DNA from: Streptomyces harbinensis
GTDB taxonomy: Bacteria; Actinomycetota; Actinomycetes; Streptomycetales; Streptomycetaceae
Assembly: GCF_900116145.1 (NCBI RefSeq)
Contig: NZ_FPAB01000008.1
Coordinates: 186,001-250,000 of the forward strand
DNA length: 64,000 nucleotides
Direction: 5' to 3'
The position numbers were made by a program, and so were the translations under genes. The notes under the pieces are model-generated. The model was not told the origin of the DNA. It worked only from the letters and a program-made list of their open reading frames with translations, and did not search any database. This document shows, one piece after another, positions 42,768-51,630 of the stretch. Position 1 is the first letter of the stretch. Every line of letters starts with the position of its first letter.

Positions 42768-43814
42768 GTGGTCCGTCCCGCAGCGGCGGCCGGAGGGCCG
42801 ACACTCGCCGTGATAGCCCGGGAGGCGGGGGTGTCGGTGCCCACCGCCTCGAAAGTCGCCAACGGCCGGGAGGACGTCGCCCCCGAGACCCGCCGCCGGG
42901 TCACCGAGGTGCTGGACCGGCTCGGCTACGTGCGCCGCCAGCGGACCGGCGCCGGGCGGGGGCCGGCGCTGATCGAGCTGGTGATGCGTCAGCTGGACTC
43001 CCCGTGGTCCGGTGCCGTGCTGCACGGGGTGGAACGCGCGGCGCGGGAGGCCGGGGTGTCGGTGCTGGTCTCGGCGGCGCCCGCCGGCGGGGCACGGGGC
43101 GCGGGAGGAGAGCACGGCTGGCTGGAGCGGCTGTGCGCCCGGGAGACCTCCGGGATGCTGTTCAATCTCGCCGGGCTGAGCGAGGGCCAGTACAGCCGGC
43201 TCCGGCAGCACGGCATTCCGTTCGTCATGATCGATCCGGTGCGCCAGCCGCCGCCCTGGGTGCCCTCGGTGGGCGCCACCAACTGGCAGGGCGGGGTGAG
43301 CGCCACCGAGCACCTGATCGGTCTGGGGCACCGGCGGATCGCGGTGATCGGCGGGTTCCCGCGCGAGCAGTCCAGTACGGCGCGGGTGGCCGGCCACCGC
43401 TCGGCGATGGCCGCGGCCGGGCTGCCGGTGCCGCCCGGCTACGTGGGCTGGGGGGAGTTCTCCGAGGAGGGCGGCCGGCGGGAGATGGAGCGGATGCTGG
43501 CGCTGCCCGAGCCACCCACCGCCGTGTTCAGCTGCTCGGACGAGATGGGGCTCGGGGTGTGCCGCGCGCTGGCCGGGCACGGGCTGCGGGTACCGGAGGA
43601 GGTGAGCCTGGTGGCGTTCGACGATCTGCCGCAGGCGCGCTGGGCCACCCCGGCGCTGACCACGGTGCGCCAGCCGCTGGCGGAGATGGCGGGCACGGCG
43701 CTGCGGCTGCTGCTGCGGATGGTGGCGGGCGACCGGCCGGAGGGGGTGCGTACGGAGTTGTCCACCCGGCTGGTGGTGCGCGACTCCACGGCGCCGCCGG
43801 GCGGCCGGGCCTGA
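42768..43814 (+). CDS. LacI-family transcriptional regulator
   Basis: A 348-residue LacI/GalR protein. The helix-turn-helix is at about 15-60 (LAVIAREAGVSVPTASKVANGRED) and the sugar-binding domain follows. The first recognition helix has VPTASK in place of the common MATVSR. GTG 42768 is chosen because AGGAG lies five bases upstream. Position after GH127 and boxes shared with the GH43/GH127 promoter suggest it controls arabinogalactan use; a second box shared with the CE7 gene suggests a wider regulon. Confidence 0.9.
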   Translation: MVRPAAAAGGPTLAVIAREAGVSVPTASKVANGREDVAPETRRRVTEVLDRLGYVRRQRTGAGRGPALIELVMRQLDSPWSGAVLHGVERAAREAGVSVLVSAAPAGGARGAGGEHGWLERLCARETSGMLFNLAGLSEGQYSRLRQHGIPFVMIDPVRQPPPWVPSVGATNWQGGVSATEHLIGLGHRRIAVIGGFPREQSSTARVAGHRSAMAAAGLPVPPGYVGWGEFSEEGGRREMERMLALPEPPTAVFSCSDEMGLGVCRALAGHGLRVPEEVSLVAFDDLPQARWATPALTTVRQPLAEMAGTALRLLLRMVAGDRPEGVRTELSTRLVVRDSTAPPGGRA

Positions 43815-43817
43815 CCG

Positions 43818-43834
43818 CCGCCCGTGACGGGCGG
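43818..43834. terminator. Short hairpin between convergent LacI and xylA
   Basis: CCGCCCG and CGGGCGG pair around the loop TGA just after the LacI stop; it could serve both genes. Confidence 0.5.
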
Positions 43835-43857
43835 GCGGCCGGGCCCGGCGGGGCGGG

Positions 43858-45030
43858 TCAGCCCCGGACGCCGAGCAGGTGGTCCATGGCCAGCTGGTCC
43901 AGCGCCTCGAAGGCCATGCCGCGCTCGGCGGCGGCGTTCACGTCGAACTCCTCGAAGGCGGAGACGTCCGCGAGCAGCGCCGCCGGGGTCTCGCCCGGGT
44001 TGAGCGTGGGCTCGGCCAGCTCGTCCAGGCGGGCGGCGCGCAGCGCCTCGGCGACCTCGGGGTCGGCGCGGAAAGCGGCGGCCCGGTCCTTGAGGATCAG
44101 GTAGTTGCGCATGCAGCCGGCGGCCGAGGCCCACACGCCGGAGATGTCCTCGGTGCGCGGCGGCTTGAAGTCGAAGTGCCGCGGCCCGTCCCAGCCGGCC
44201 CGCTCCAGCAGGTCGACCAGCCAGAACGCGGCGCGGGTGTCGCCGGCCCCGAACCGCAGGTCCTGGTCGTACTTGATGCCGTTCTGGCCGTTGAGGTCGA
44301 TGTGGAAGAGCTTGCCCGACCACAGCGCCTGGGCGATGCCGTGCGGGAAGTTGAGCCCGGCCATCTGCTCGTGGCCGACCTCCGGGTTGACGCCGAACAG
44401 CTCGGGCCGCTCCAGGCGCTCGATGAACGCCAGGGCGTGGCCGACGGTGGGCAGCAGGATGTCGCCGCGCGGCTCGTTGGGCTTGGGCTCGATCGCGAAC
44501 TTCAGGTCGTAGCCCTGCCCGGTGACGTAGTCGGCGAGGAGGTCGAAGGCCTCCTTCATCCGGTCCAGGGCGTCGCGCACGTCCTTGGCACCGCCGGACT
44601 CGGCGCCTTCCCGGCCGCCCCAGGCGACATAGGTCTCGGCGCCCAGCTCGACGGCGAGGTCGATGTTGCGGATGGTCTTGCGCAGCGCGTAGCGGCGCAC
44701 GTCGCGGTCGTTGGCGGTGAAGGCACCGTCCTTGAAGACCGGGTGGGTGAAGAGGTTGGTGGTGGCCATCGGGACCTTCATCCCGGTGGTCTCCAGGGCG
44801 CCCTTGAAGCGCTTGACGATGGCGTCGCGCTCGGCCTCGGTGGCGTCGAACGGGATGAGGTCGTTGTCGTGGAAGGTGACGCCGTACGCGCCCAGTTCGG
44901 AGAGCCGGTTGACGGACTCGACCGGGTCCAGCACGGGGCGGGTGGCGTCGCCGAACGGGTCGTTGCCGCGCCAGCCGACGGTCCACAGACCGAAGGTGAA
45001 CTTGTCGTCGGGGGTGGGCTGATAGGACAT
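43858..45030 (-). CDS. xylA: Xylose isomerase
   Basis: A 390-residue metal-dependent aldose-ketose isomerase converting D-xylose to D-xylulose (also D-glucose to D-fructose). The class I Streptomyces pattern is clear: the catalytic His in GVTFHDND, Lys/Glu in FAIEPKPNEPRGD, metal ligands in NPEVGHEQM and HIDLNGQNGIKYDQD, and FDFKPPR near the end. AGGAG eight bases before ATG 45030 fixes the start. It is divergent from xylB across 122 bases that hold an AT-rich operator candidate. Confidence 0.98.
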   Translation of the reverse strand: MSYQPTPDDKFTFGLWTVGWRGNDPFGDATRPVLDPVESVNRLSELGAYGVTFHDNDLIPFDATEAERDAIVKRFKGALETTGMKVPMATTNLFTHPVFKDGAFTANDRDVRRYALRKTIRNIDLAVELGAETYVAWGGREGAESGGAKDVRDALDRMKEAFDLLADYVTGQGYDLKFAIEPKPNEPRGDILLPTVGHALAFIERLERPELFGVNPEVGHEQMAGLNFPHGIAQALWSGKLFHIDLNGQNGIKYDQDLRFGAGDTRAAFWLVDLLERAGWDGPRHFDFKPPRTEDISGVWASAAGCMRNYLILKDRAAAFRADPEVAEALRAARLDELAEPTLNPGETPAALLADVSAFEEFDVNAAAERGMAFEALDQLAMDHLLGVRG

Positions 45031-45070
45031 CGCGGCTCCTCGTCGTGCGGTACGGCTATTCGTCATGTCC

Positions 45071-45086
45071 GTTAACAAATTAGTAT
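45071..45086. promoter_or_regulatory. AT-rich operator/promoter element between xylA and xylB
   Basis: GTTAACAAATTAGTAT stands out in very GC-rich surroundings. TAGTAT can be the -10 of xylB, and the TTAACAAATTAG part resembles operators of NagC/XylR-type ROK repressors. The ROK gene downstream of xylB is the natural candidate to bind it. Confidence 0.5.
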
Positions 45087-45152
45087 GCACCTGCCCCTCA
45101 GTGGAAGCCCCCGGCCGCCACCGCCGGCGCCGGGCGACGGAAGGACGCGATC

Positions 45153-46586
45153 ATGGCCGCACCCGATGGACCTCTCGTGGTGGGCGTGGACTCCTCCACG
45201 CAGTCCACCAAGGCGCTGGTGGTGGACGCCGCCACCGGCACGGTGGTGGCCCGCGGCCAGGCGCCGCACGTGGTGAGCCCCGAGGGCGACAGCGACCCCG
45301 GGCAGTGGTGGCAGGCGCTGGGCGAGGCGCTGGATCAGTGCGGCCCGGTGGTGCGGGAAGCCGCGGCGGTCTCGGTCGCCGGCCAGCAGCACGGCCTGGT
45401 GACGCTGGACGGCGAGGGCCGTCCGGTGCGCAACGCGCTGCTCTGGAACGACACCCGCTCCGCCCCGCAGCGCGAGCGGCTGATCGAGGAGCTCGGCGGC
45501 GCGCAGTGGTGGGCGCGGCGGGCCGGGAGCGTACCGCCGACGTCCTTCACGGTGACCAAGTGGGCCTGGCTGCGCGAGCACGAGCCGCAGGCCGCCGCGG
45601 CGACCCGCGCGGTGCGGCTGCCGCACGACTATCTGACCGGACGGCTGACCGGGCAGGAGGTCAGCGGTGGCACCACCGACCGCGGGGATGCCTCGGGCAC
45701 CGGCTGGTGGTCGACGGAGAGCGAGGCGTACGACCCGGAGATCCTCGGCCACGTCGGGCTGGACCCGGAGCTGCTGCCGCGCGTGGTCCCGGCGGGCGAG
45801 CCGGCCGGGACGGTACGGTCCGGACTGCCGCTCCCGGAGGGCATCCTGGTGGCCGGCGGCACCGGCGACAACATGGCGGGCGCGCTCGGCCTCGGCCTGC
45901 TGCCCGGGCGTCCGGTGTTGAGCCTGGGCACCTCCGGCACGGTGTACGCGGTGGCCGGGCGGCGGCCGGCGGACGACAGCGGGGTGGTCGCCGGGTTCGC
46001 CGACGCCGGACGCAACTGGCTGCCGCTGGCCTGCACGCTCAACTGCACGGTGGCCGTCGACCGGTTCGCGGCGCTGCTAGGCCTGGACCGGGAGGCGGTG
46101 GAGGCGGGCGGCGAGGCCGTGGTCCTGCCGTTCCTGGATGGGGAGCGCACCCCGGATCTGCCGTACGCCAGCGGGCTGCTCACCGGGCTGCGCCACGACA
46201 CCACCGGGGGCCAGGTGCTCCAGGCGGCGTACGACGGGGCGGTGTTCGCGCTGCTGGAGGCCCTGGACCGGGTGCTGGACGCGGACGCGGACCCGGCGGA
46301 ACCGATTCTGCTGATCGGCGGCGGCGCGCGCGGGGTGGCCTGGCGGGAGACGGTGCGCCGGCTGTCGGGGCGCCCCGTGGTGGTGCCCCGCGCCCAGGAA
46401 CTGGTGGCCCTGGGCGCGGCGGCCCAGGCCGCCGGCCTGCTGCTGGGCCGGGACGCGTCGGCGGTGGCCCGGGAGTGGAACACGGCCGAGGGTCCGGCCT
46501 ACGAGGCGGTGGACCGGGACGAGGCGGCGCTGCGCCGCCTGTCCACGGCGCTGGACGACGCGGGCGCCCTGCTGAGCCGCCCCTGA
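45153..46586 (+). CDS. xylB: Xylulokinase
   Basis: A 477-residue FGGY-family kinase that phosphorylates D-xylulose to xylulose 5-phosphate. The N-terminal phosphate-binding motif is GVDSSTQSTKA (10-20). The substrate-contact segment is VAGQQHG (about 75), and the FGGY C-terminal signature region reads LLIGGGARGVAWRE (about 387-400). GGAAGGA lies before the ATG. It is followed by a very strong hairpin and then the ROK regulator. Confidence 0.96.
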   Translation: MAAPDGPLVVGVDSSTQSTKALVVDAATGTVVARGQAPHVVSPEGDSDPGQWWQALGEALDQCGPVVREAAAVSVAGQQHGLVTLDGEGRPVRNALLWNDTRSAPQRERLIEELGGAQWWARRAGSVPPTSFTVTKWAWLREHEPQAAAATRAVRLPHDYLTGRLTGQEVSGGTTDRGDASGTGWWSTESEAYDPEILGHVGLDPELLPRVVPAGEPAGTVRSGLPLPEGILVAGGTGDNMAGALGLGLLPGRPVLSLGTSGTVYAVAGRRPADDSGVVAGFADAGRNWLPLACTLNCTVAVDRFAALLGLDREAVEAGGEAVVLPFLDGERTPDLPYASGLLTGLRHDTTGGQVLQAAYDGAVFALLEALDRVLDADADPAEPILLIGGGARGVAWRETVRRLSGRPVVVPRAQELVALGAAAQAAGLLLGRDASAVAREWNTAEGPAYEAVDRDEAALRRLSTALDDAGALLSRP

Positions 46587-46634
46587 GAGGGTGCCGGTGC
46601 CCGGACCCGGCGGGCCGCCGGGTGCGGACCGCCG

Positions 46635-46689
46635 GCCGCTCCCCGCTGCCGGGCAGTGCCCCGGGGCGTCCCCGGCAGCGGGGAGCGGC
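46635..46689 (+). terminator. Very strong hairpin between xylB and the ROK gene
   Basis: A perfect 19-bp stem (46635-46653 with 46671-46689) encloses a 17-base loop. It should end xylB transcripts, so the ROK gene may need read-through or its own promoter. Confidence 0.8.
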
Positions 46690-46745
46690 GGACCCCGCCC
46701 CGCCCGTACCCCCTCTCCCCCGTCCCCTCGTTCCCTGGAGTTCCG

Positions 46746-47972
46746 TTGACCCCCCGATCACCGCAGTCGCAGGCCCAGGTGCGCCAGCACAACCTCTCCC
46801 GGGTGCTGCACGCGCTCGCCGATGAAGGGGCGCTGTCGCGTGCCGAGGTGGCCGGGCGGATCGGGCTCACCCGGGCCGCCGTGTCCACGCTCGTGGACGA
46901 ACTGCTGCGCGGCGGGCTGCTCAGCGAACGCGGGCCGGGGCGGTCGGGGTCGGTGGGGCGGCCGGGCAGCCAGCTGGTGCTCGCCGATCAGGGGCCGTGC
47001 GGCTTCGGCGCCGAGATCGGCGTCGACCATCTGACGGTCTGCGCGATGGACCTGCGCGGCGCCGTACGGGCCAGGATCGATCACCGCATGGGGCCCGGTG
47101 GCCATGAGCCCGGCGCCGTGCTGGCCGAGCTGACCGGGCTGCTGGAGCGGCTGGCCGCCGAGGCCGCCACCCACCGGCTGTGGCCGGCCGGGCTCGCGGT
47201 GGCGGTGCCGGGGCTGGTGGCCCGGGGCACCGCCACCGTCACCCGGGCCCCGAACCTCGGCTGGCGCGAGGTGGATCTGGCGCCCCTGCTGCCGTCCGGC
47301 CAGGGCCCGCTGACCGTCGACAACGAGGCCAACTTCGGTGCGCTGGCCGAGCTGTGGGAGGAACGCGGCGCGGCGGGCAACGGGAGCTTCGTGCATGTGT
47401 CGGCCCGGATCGGCATCGGTGCGGCGATCGTGGTCGACGGTGCCGTGCTGCGCGGCGCGCACGGCTTCGCGGGCGAGCTGGGGCATGTCCCGGTGCGGCC
47501 CGGCGGTCCGCCGTGCCCGTGCGGGGCGCGCGGCTGCCTGGAGACCTACGCCGGGGAGGCGGCCCTGCTGCGCGCGGCGGGCCTCGCCCCGGGCACGGAG
47601 CCGGGCGGGCGCACCGGAGAGCTGGCCGAACGGTGCGCGGCGCGCGATGCGGTGGCGCTGCGGGCGGTGCGGCAGGCGGGGTCCGCGCTGGGCATCGCGC
47701 TGTCGGGTGCGGTGAATCTGCTCGATCCGCACCAGGTGGTGATCGGCGGCTCGCTGGCCGAACTCTCCCCGTGGCTGCTGCCGCCGGTCCGTCGGGAGCT
47801 GGCCCGCCGCACCATGCTGACGGCGGGTGGCCGGACCACCGCGACCCCGGTGACGGGTTCGCTGATCGGCCCGGCCGGGCCGCTGCTGGGGGCGGCGCGC
47901 AGCGCGGTGCGCGGTGCGCTGGACACCCCGGCCCGGCTGCTGACGGCGCCGGGAGGCGGGGCCATGCTGTGA
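46746..47972 (+). CDS. ROK-family regulator, XylR-like
   Basis: A 408-residue repressor. The helix-turn-helix is at about 10-60 (QVRQHNLSRVLHAL, AEVAGRIGLTRAAVSTLVDEL) and the ROK domain follows, with the zinc motif CPCGARGCLETY (about 258-269) complete. TTG 46746 is chosen as start because GGAG lies five bases upstream; no ATG fits. Location after xylA/xylB points to xylose-responsive repression of the divergent xyl promoters. Confidence 0.9.
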   Translation: MTPRSPQSQAQVRQHNLSRVLHALADEGALSRAEVAGRIGLTRAAVSTLVDELLRGGLLSERGPGRSGSVGRPGSQLVLADQGPCGFGAEIGVDHLTVCAMDLRGAVRARIDHRMGPGGHEPGAVLAELTGLLERLAAEAATHRLWPAGLAVAVPGLVARGTATVTRAPNLGWREVDLAPLLPSGQGPLTVDNEANFGALAELWEERGAAGNGSFVHVSARIGIGAAIVVDGAVLRGAHGFAGELGHVPVRPGGPPCPCGARGCLETYAGEAALLRAAGLAPGTEPGGRTGELAERCAARDAVALRAVRQAGSALGIALSGAVNLLDPHQVVIGGSLAELSPWLLPPVRRELARRTMLTAGGRTTATPVTGSLIGPAGPLLGAARSAVRGALDTPARLLTAPGGGAML

Positions 47973-48147
47973 CCGGTGTCCGGCCGGAGGGACGGGCCGG
48001 GCCCGGCTCTCCGGCCGGCCCTGCCGGTCAACGCCCCATGCACAGAGATGAGTTGTTCATGCGCCACTGACTGGTTTTTCATCACATCAGGCGAAAACAT
48101 CGTCTCGGTCGTGCGACCCTGCTGACACCCCGCGCACAATCGCCCCC

Positions 48148-48822
48148 GTGACCACTGGGCAACAAGCGCGACGCGCCGCCGTCGGCGCGGGGTGCGCCTT
48201 ACTCGTCCTGGCCGCCGCCTCCGGGGCGGGGGCCTGCGCCGTCGGCGGGGAGCCGCCGGGCCCCGGTTCCGCCGCCGGTTCCGAGGCGACGGTGATCGTC
48301 GGGACGGACGGCCCGGACGGCGGCCCCGGGGTGGTGATCCGGCACGGCGGCGGCTGTTCCTCGGTGTCGGTCACCGGCCCGGACGGAACCCCGGTCGTGG
48401 TGATCGAGCACGGCACCTGCCGGCCGGCGGAGCCGCCGCCGCAGCCGGAACCACCGGCGCCCGCTCCCGAGCCGGAGCCCCCGGCACCGCCCCCTCCCCC
48501 GGAACCGCCCGCGCCCGCCCCCGCGCCGCAACCCGGGCCCGTACCCGTACCCGGGACGCCGCCCGCGCCGCCGGAGCCGACGCCCGTCCCACCGCCCGCC
48601 CCGGAACCCGAGCCGGAGCCGACCCCCGAACCGGCGCCGGAGCCCGAACCGGGGCCCGAGCCGGTGCAGTTCGTCGCCGGCCCACCTCCGCCCTCCGGCT
48701 CGGAACGCGCCGATCACAGCATGCCGATGACCACCCGCACCCTGCTCATCCTGGCTCCCGCCGTGCTGGCCGCCGCCATCCTGCGCCCCCGGACCCGCCC
48801 GGGACCGCGCAGCACCTCCTAG
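48148..48822 (+). CDS. Exported proline-rich surface protein with a TTA codon
   Basis: A 224-residue protein with an N-terminal export signal (ALLVLAAASGAGAC; a weak lipobox ending at Cys30 is possible). A short folded-looking part follows (about 45-90, with two Cys), then a Pro/Glu-rich spacer of about 80 residues that could span the cell wall, and a C-terminal membrane helix (TLLILAPAVLAAAIL) with a basic tail. No LPxTG motif is seen. Leu18 is TTA (48199-48201), predicting bldA dependence. The ribosome-binding site of GTG 48148 is weak. It precedes a DUF4239 gene by 9 bases. Confidence 0.7.
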   Translation: MTTGQQARRAAVGAGCALLVLAAASGAGACAVGGEPPGPGSAAGSEATVIVGTDGPDGGPGVVIRHGGGCSSVSVTGPDGTPVVVIEHGTCRPAEPPPQPEPPAPAPEPEPPAPPPPPEPPAPAPAPQPGPVPVPGTPPAPPEPTPVPPPAPEPEPEPTPEPAPEPEPGPEPVQFVAGPPPPSGSERADHSMPMTTRTLLILAPAVLAAAILRPRTRPGPRSTS

Positions 48823-48831
48823 GAGACCCGA

Positions 48832-49617
48832 TTGTCCGACTGGCTCGTTCTGCTGCTCACCATCGCCGCCACCTGCGCGGTGATCATCGTCGCCGTCCAG
48901 CTGCGGCACCGGCGCGCCGCCTCCCGCCCCGCGGAGAGCGAGGACACCACCGAGACCCCGGACGTCATCGAGTACATGACGATGATGGTCGGGGTGGTGT
49001 ACGCCATCGTGCTGGGCCTGGCCATCGCCGGCGTCTGGGAGGAGCGCGGCGCCGCCGAGGAGTGGGTGCGCCAGGAAGCCCAGGCGCTGCACGAACTCGG
49101 CGAGCGCGCCCAGGTGTTCCCGGAGGACACCGAGGCGGAGGTACGCGGCGCCGTGGAGCGGTACGTGGGCTACACCGTGGAGGAGGAGTGGTCGTACATG
49201 ATCGACCACGGGGGCCTCAGCGAGGACGGTGACCAGCTGTTCGCGCAGCTGCGGCAGACCGTGTCGGGCCTCCAGCCCGCCACCGCACCGCAGGGGTACG
49301 CGTACGAGGGGATGCACCAGCAACTGTCGAGTGCCGCCGAGGCCCGGGCGAGCCGGGGGCTGAGCGCCGAATCCACCCTGCCGGCCGTGGTGTGGCTGGG
49401 GCTGATCACGGGCGGGGCGGTGGTGGTGGGCATGCTGTTCGCGCTCCAGATCCGGCGGACGGCGCGTGAGCTGCTGCTGGCCGGTCTGTTCAGCGCGCTG
49501 ATCGTATTCCTGCTGTACCTGATCTGGCACTTCGACTTCCCGTTCGCCCGCGGGCTGAGCGACTCGACGGAGGCGTTCCGCACCTTCTTCCCGCAGGTTC
49601 TGCCCGAGGACGGCTAA
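48832..49617 (+). CDS. DUF4239 (bestrophin-like) membrane protein
   Basis: A 261-residue protein. Helices are predicted at about 4-22, 50-67, 187-207 and 212-230, with a soluble helical region between the second and third. This arrangement matches DUF4239 proteins, sometimes called bestrophin-like, whose function is not established. TTG 48832 is the start, with AGGAG seven bases upstream. It is probably in an operon with the preceding TTA-containing surface-protein gene. Confidence 0.82.
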   Translation: MSDWLVLLLTIAATCAVIIVAVQLRHRRAASRPAESEDTTETPDVIEYMTMMVGVVYAIVLGLAIAGVWEERGAAEEWVRQEAQALHELGERAQVFPEDTEAEVRGAVERYVGYTVEEEWSYMIDHGGLSEDGDQLFAQLRQTVSGLQPATAPQGYAYEGMHQQLSSAAEARASRGLSAESTLPAVVWLGLITGGAVVVGMLFALQIRRTARELLLAGLFSALIVFLLYLIWHFDFPFARGLSDSTEAFRTFFPQVLPEDG

Positions 49618-49731
49618 CTCCCGGCAGCTGCGGCGCACTTGACAGAGTGTCGGGTTGGGCCGGGGTCCTTTCACGGGGCGGGTGGGGCGCGGTTAGTCTG
49701 ACCCGCACGTGCTGAGGGATGGAGAACCGCG

Positions 49732-50550
49732 ATGTCGCACGAGAACACCGCCCCGGGGAAGGGCCAGTCCACGTTCATCGACACCAGCAAGCCGAGCATC
49801 GCACGGGTGTATGACGCCGTTCTCGGTGGCAAGGACCATTACGACGTGGACCGCGTCGTCGCCGACCAGGTGCGCGTCACCATGCCGCACATCGGTGACG
49901 TCGGCCAGTACAACCGGCAGATCCTGGGCCGGATCGTGCGCCATCTGGCCGCCGAGGCCGGGATCCGGCAGTTCATCGATCTGGGTGCCGGGCTGCCGAC
50001 CCTGGAGAACACCCACCAGGTGGCGCAGCGGCACGCTCCCGACGCGCGGGTCGTCTATGTCGACAACGATCCGATCGTGCTGGCGCACGGCCAGGCGCTG
50101 CTCCAGGTCGACGACCAGACGGCCGTGGTGACGGCGGATCTGCGCGATCCGCAGGGTGTGCTGAACCACCCGGACGTGCAGCGGCTGATCGACTTCTCGC
50201 AGCCCGTCGGGGTCCTGCTGATCGGGATCCTGCACCACCTGCACGACGACGAGGACCCGAAGGGCATCGTGCAGTCGTACATGTCGGCGGTGCCGTCCGG
50301 CAGTTACCTGGCCATCACCTGCTTCGCCGACACCGGCCCGGAGGCCCGGGCGGTGGAGGAGACGATGCTGGAGTTCCTGGGCACCGGCCGGTTCCGTACG
50401 CTGCCGGAGATCGAGGACTACTTCGAGGGCTTCGAGCTCCGGGAGCCCGGGGTCGTGGCGCTGCCGCAGTGGCGGCCCGACGAGCCGGTCACCGAGCCGC
50501 TGAGCGTCGCCCAGCGGCTGATGCAGGGGGGCATCGCGTACAAGAAGTAG
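49732..50550 (+). CDS. SAM-dependent methyltransferase (DUF574 type)
   Basis: A 272-residue protein of the actinomycete S-adenosyl methyltransferase family. The conserved start PSIARVYDAVLGGKDHYDVD (20-39) and SAM motif FIDLGAGLPTLENTH (about 82-96), then VVYVDNDPIVLAHG, are clear. Many copies occur in Streptomyces genomes and their targets are unknown. The ATG at 49732 follows GGAGAACCGCG. TAGTCT (49694-49699) is a possible -10. Confidence 0.92.
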   Translation: MSHENTAPGKGQSTFIDTSKPSIARVYDAVLGGKDHYDVDRVVADQVRVTMPHIGDVGQYNRQILGRIVRHLAAEAGIRQFIDLGAGLPTLENTHQVAQRHAPDARVVYVDNDPIVLAHGQALLQVDDQTAVVTADLRDPQGVLNHPDVQRLIDFSQPVGVLLIGILHHLHDDEDPKGIVQSYMSAVPSGSYLAITCFADTGPEARAVEETMLEFLGTGRFRTLPEIEDYFEGFELREPGVVALPQWRPDEPVTEPLSVAQRLMQGGIAYKK

Positions 50551-50574
50551 CGCGCGCAGCGGCATCCGTCCCGT

Positions 50575-51585
50575 TCAGGCCGCGCCGCCGGGGAGCCCGG
50601 CGAGCGCGGCCAGCCGCCGGTAGGAGTCGCGGCGGTCCGCCGGGTCGTGGGTGGTGAGGGTGACCAGTACCTCGTCCGCGCCGGTCCTGGCGAGCAGGTC
50701 GTCCAGCCGCCGTGCCACCGAGGGGCCGTCGCCGTGGAGCTGGGCGGCCCTGGCCTGCTCTACGTAGCCGCGTTCGCGCTCGGTCAGGACGCGGGCGGCG
50801 ATCTCCTCCGGTGGGTCGAGGGGCGGGAAGGCCCCGTCGATCCGGGAACGGGCGGTGGCCCACGCCTCGGGCAGTTGGAGCAGCGCGGCCCGCTCCGGGG
50901 TGGCGGCGACGGCGGCGTTGACCGCCAGCAGGACATACGGCTCCTCGCACTGCGCGGAGGGCCGGAAGCCGGCCCGGTAGCGGTCGAGTGCGGCCAGGGT
51001 GCGGTCGGTGTCGGCGTGCAGGGCCATCACGACCGGCAGTCCGTGGGCGGCGGCGATGTCGGCGCCGGAGCCGATCGCGAGGACATGGGCGGGGACGCGC
51101 AGCCCGCGCGCGGGCATGGCGCTGAGCGCGGCCGGGCCGGTACGGGCGCCGGCCGGCGGGTCGCCGAAGTAGCCGAGCAGTTCGGTCAGCTGTTCGCCGA
51201 AGCGGTCGGCGGCGGACTTCTCCACCCCGAGCGCGCGGCGCACCGGGCCGGTGAAGCCGACGGACCGCCCCAGGCCCATGTCGATGCGGCCCGGGAAGAG
51301 GGACTCCAGGACACCGAACTGCTCGGCGACCACCAGCGGCCGGTGGTTGGGGAGCATGACCCCGCCGGTGCCGACCCGGATGCGGGAGGTCGCGGCGGCC
51401 ACGGCGGCGGCCAGCACGGTGGGCGCGGACCCGGCGATGCCGGGGACCGCGTGGTGCTCGGCCACCCAGAACCGGTGGTAGCCCAGTCGTTCGATCTCGC
51501 CGGCGAACTCCACCGTCTCCCGCAGGGCCCCGGCCGCGCTCTGCCCGCGCCGGATCAGCGCCCGGTCCAGCACCGACCAGCGCAC
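50575..51585 (-). CDS. LLM-class flavin-dependent oxidoreductase
   Basis: A luciferase-like monooxygenase of about 336 residues that would use reduced FMN. Family segments seen are SVLDRALI near the N-terminus, YHRFWVAEHHAVPGIAGSAP, RIRVGTGGVMLPNHRPLVVAEQFG and DMGLGRSVGF. The GTG at 51585 aligns with the usual N-terminus; a GTG at 51606 would add seven residues. Neither has a ribosome-binding site, and TTGCAC upstream suggests a possible leaderless message. The substrate is unknown. It lies 24 bases from the convergent methyltransferase. Confidence 0.88.
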   Translation of the reverse strand: MRWSVLDRALIRRGQSAAGALRETVEFAGEIERLGYHRFWVAEHHAVPGIAGSAPTVLAAAVAAATSRIRVGTGGVMLPNHRPLVVAEQFGVLESLFPGRIDMGLGRSVGFTGPVRRALGVEKSAADRFGEQLTELLGYFGDPPAGARTGPAALSAMPARGLRVPAHVLAIGSGADIAAAHGLPVVMALHADTDRTLAALDRYRAGFRPSAQCEEPYVLLAVNAAVAATPERAALLQLPEAWATARSRIDGAFPPLDPPEEIAARVLTERERGYVEQARAAQLHGDGPSVARRLDDLLARTGADEVLVTLTTHDPADRRDSYRRLAALAGLPGGAA

Positions 51586-51630
51586 CCTCGTCCGTATCGC
51601 ATCCACACCAGGTGCAACAGCGGCGGGCGC

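Noticed and set aside
48421..48665. Proline-rich stretch as a noncoding artefact
   Set aside because: Rejected as artefact because the same frame has a good export signal before it and a membrane helix after it, so it is kept as a spacer within a gene.
49639..49644. Perfect TTGACA hexamer upstream of the methyltransferase
   Set aside because: No -10 element is found at 16-19 bases on the plus strand, so it is not called a promoter.
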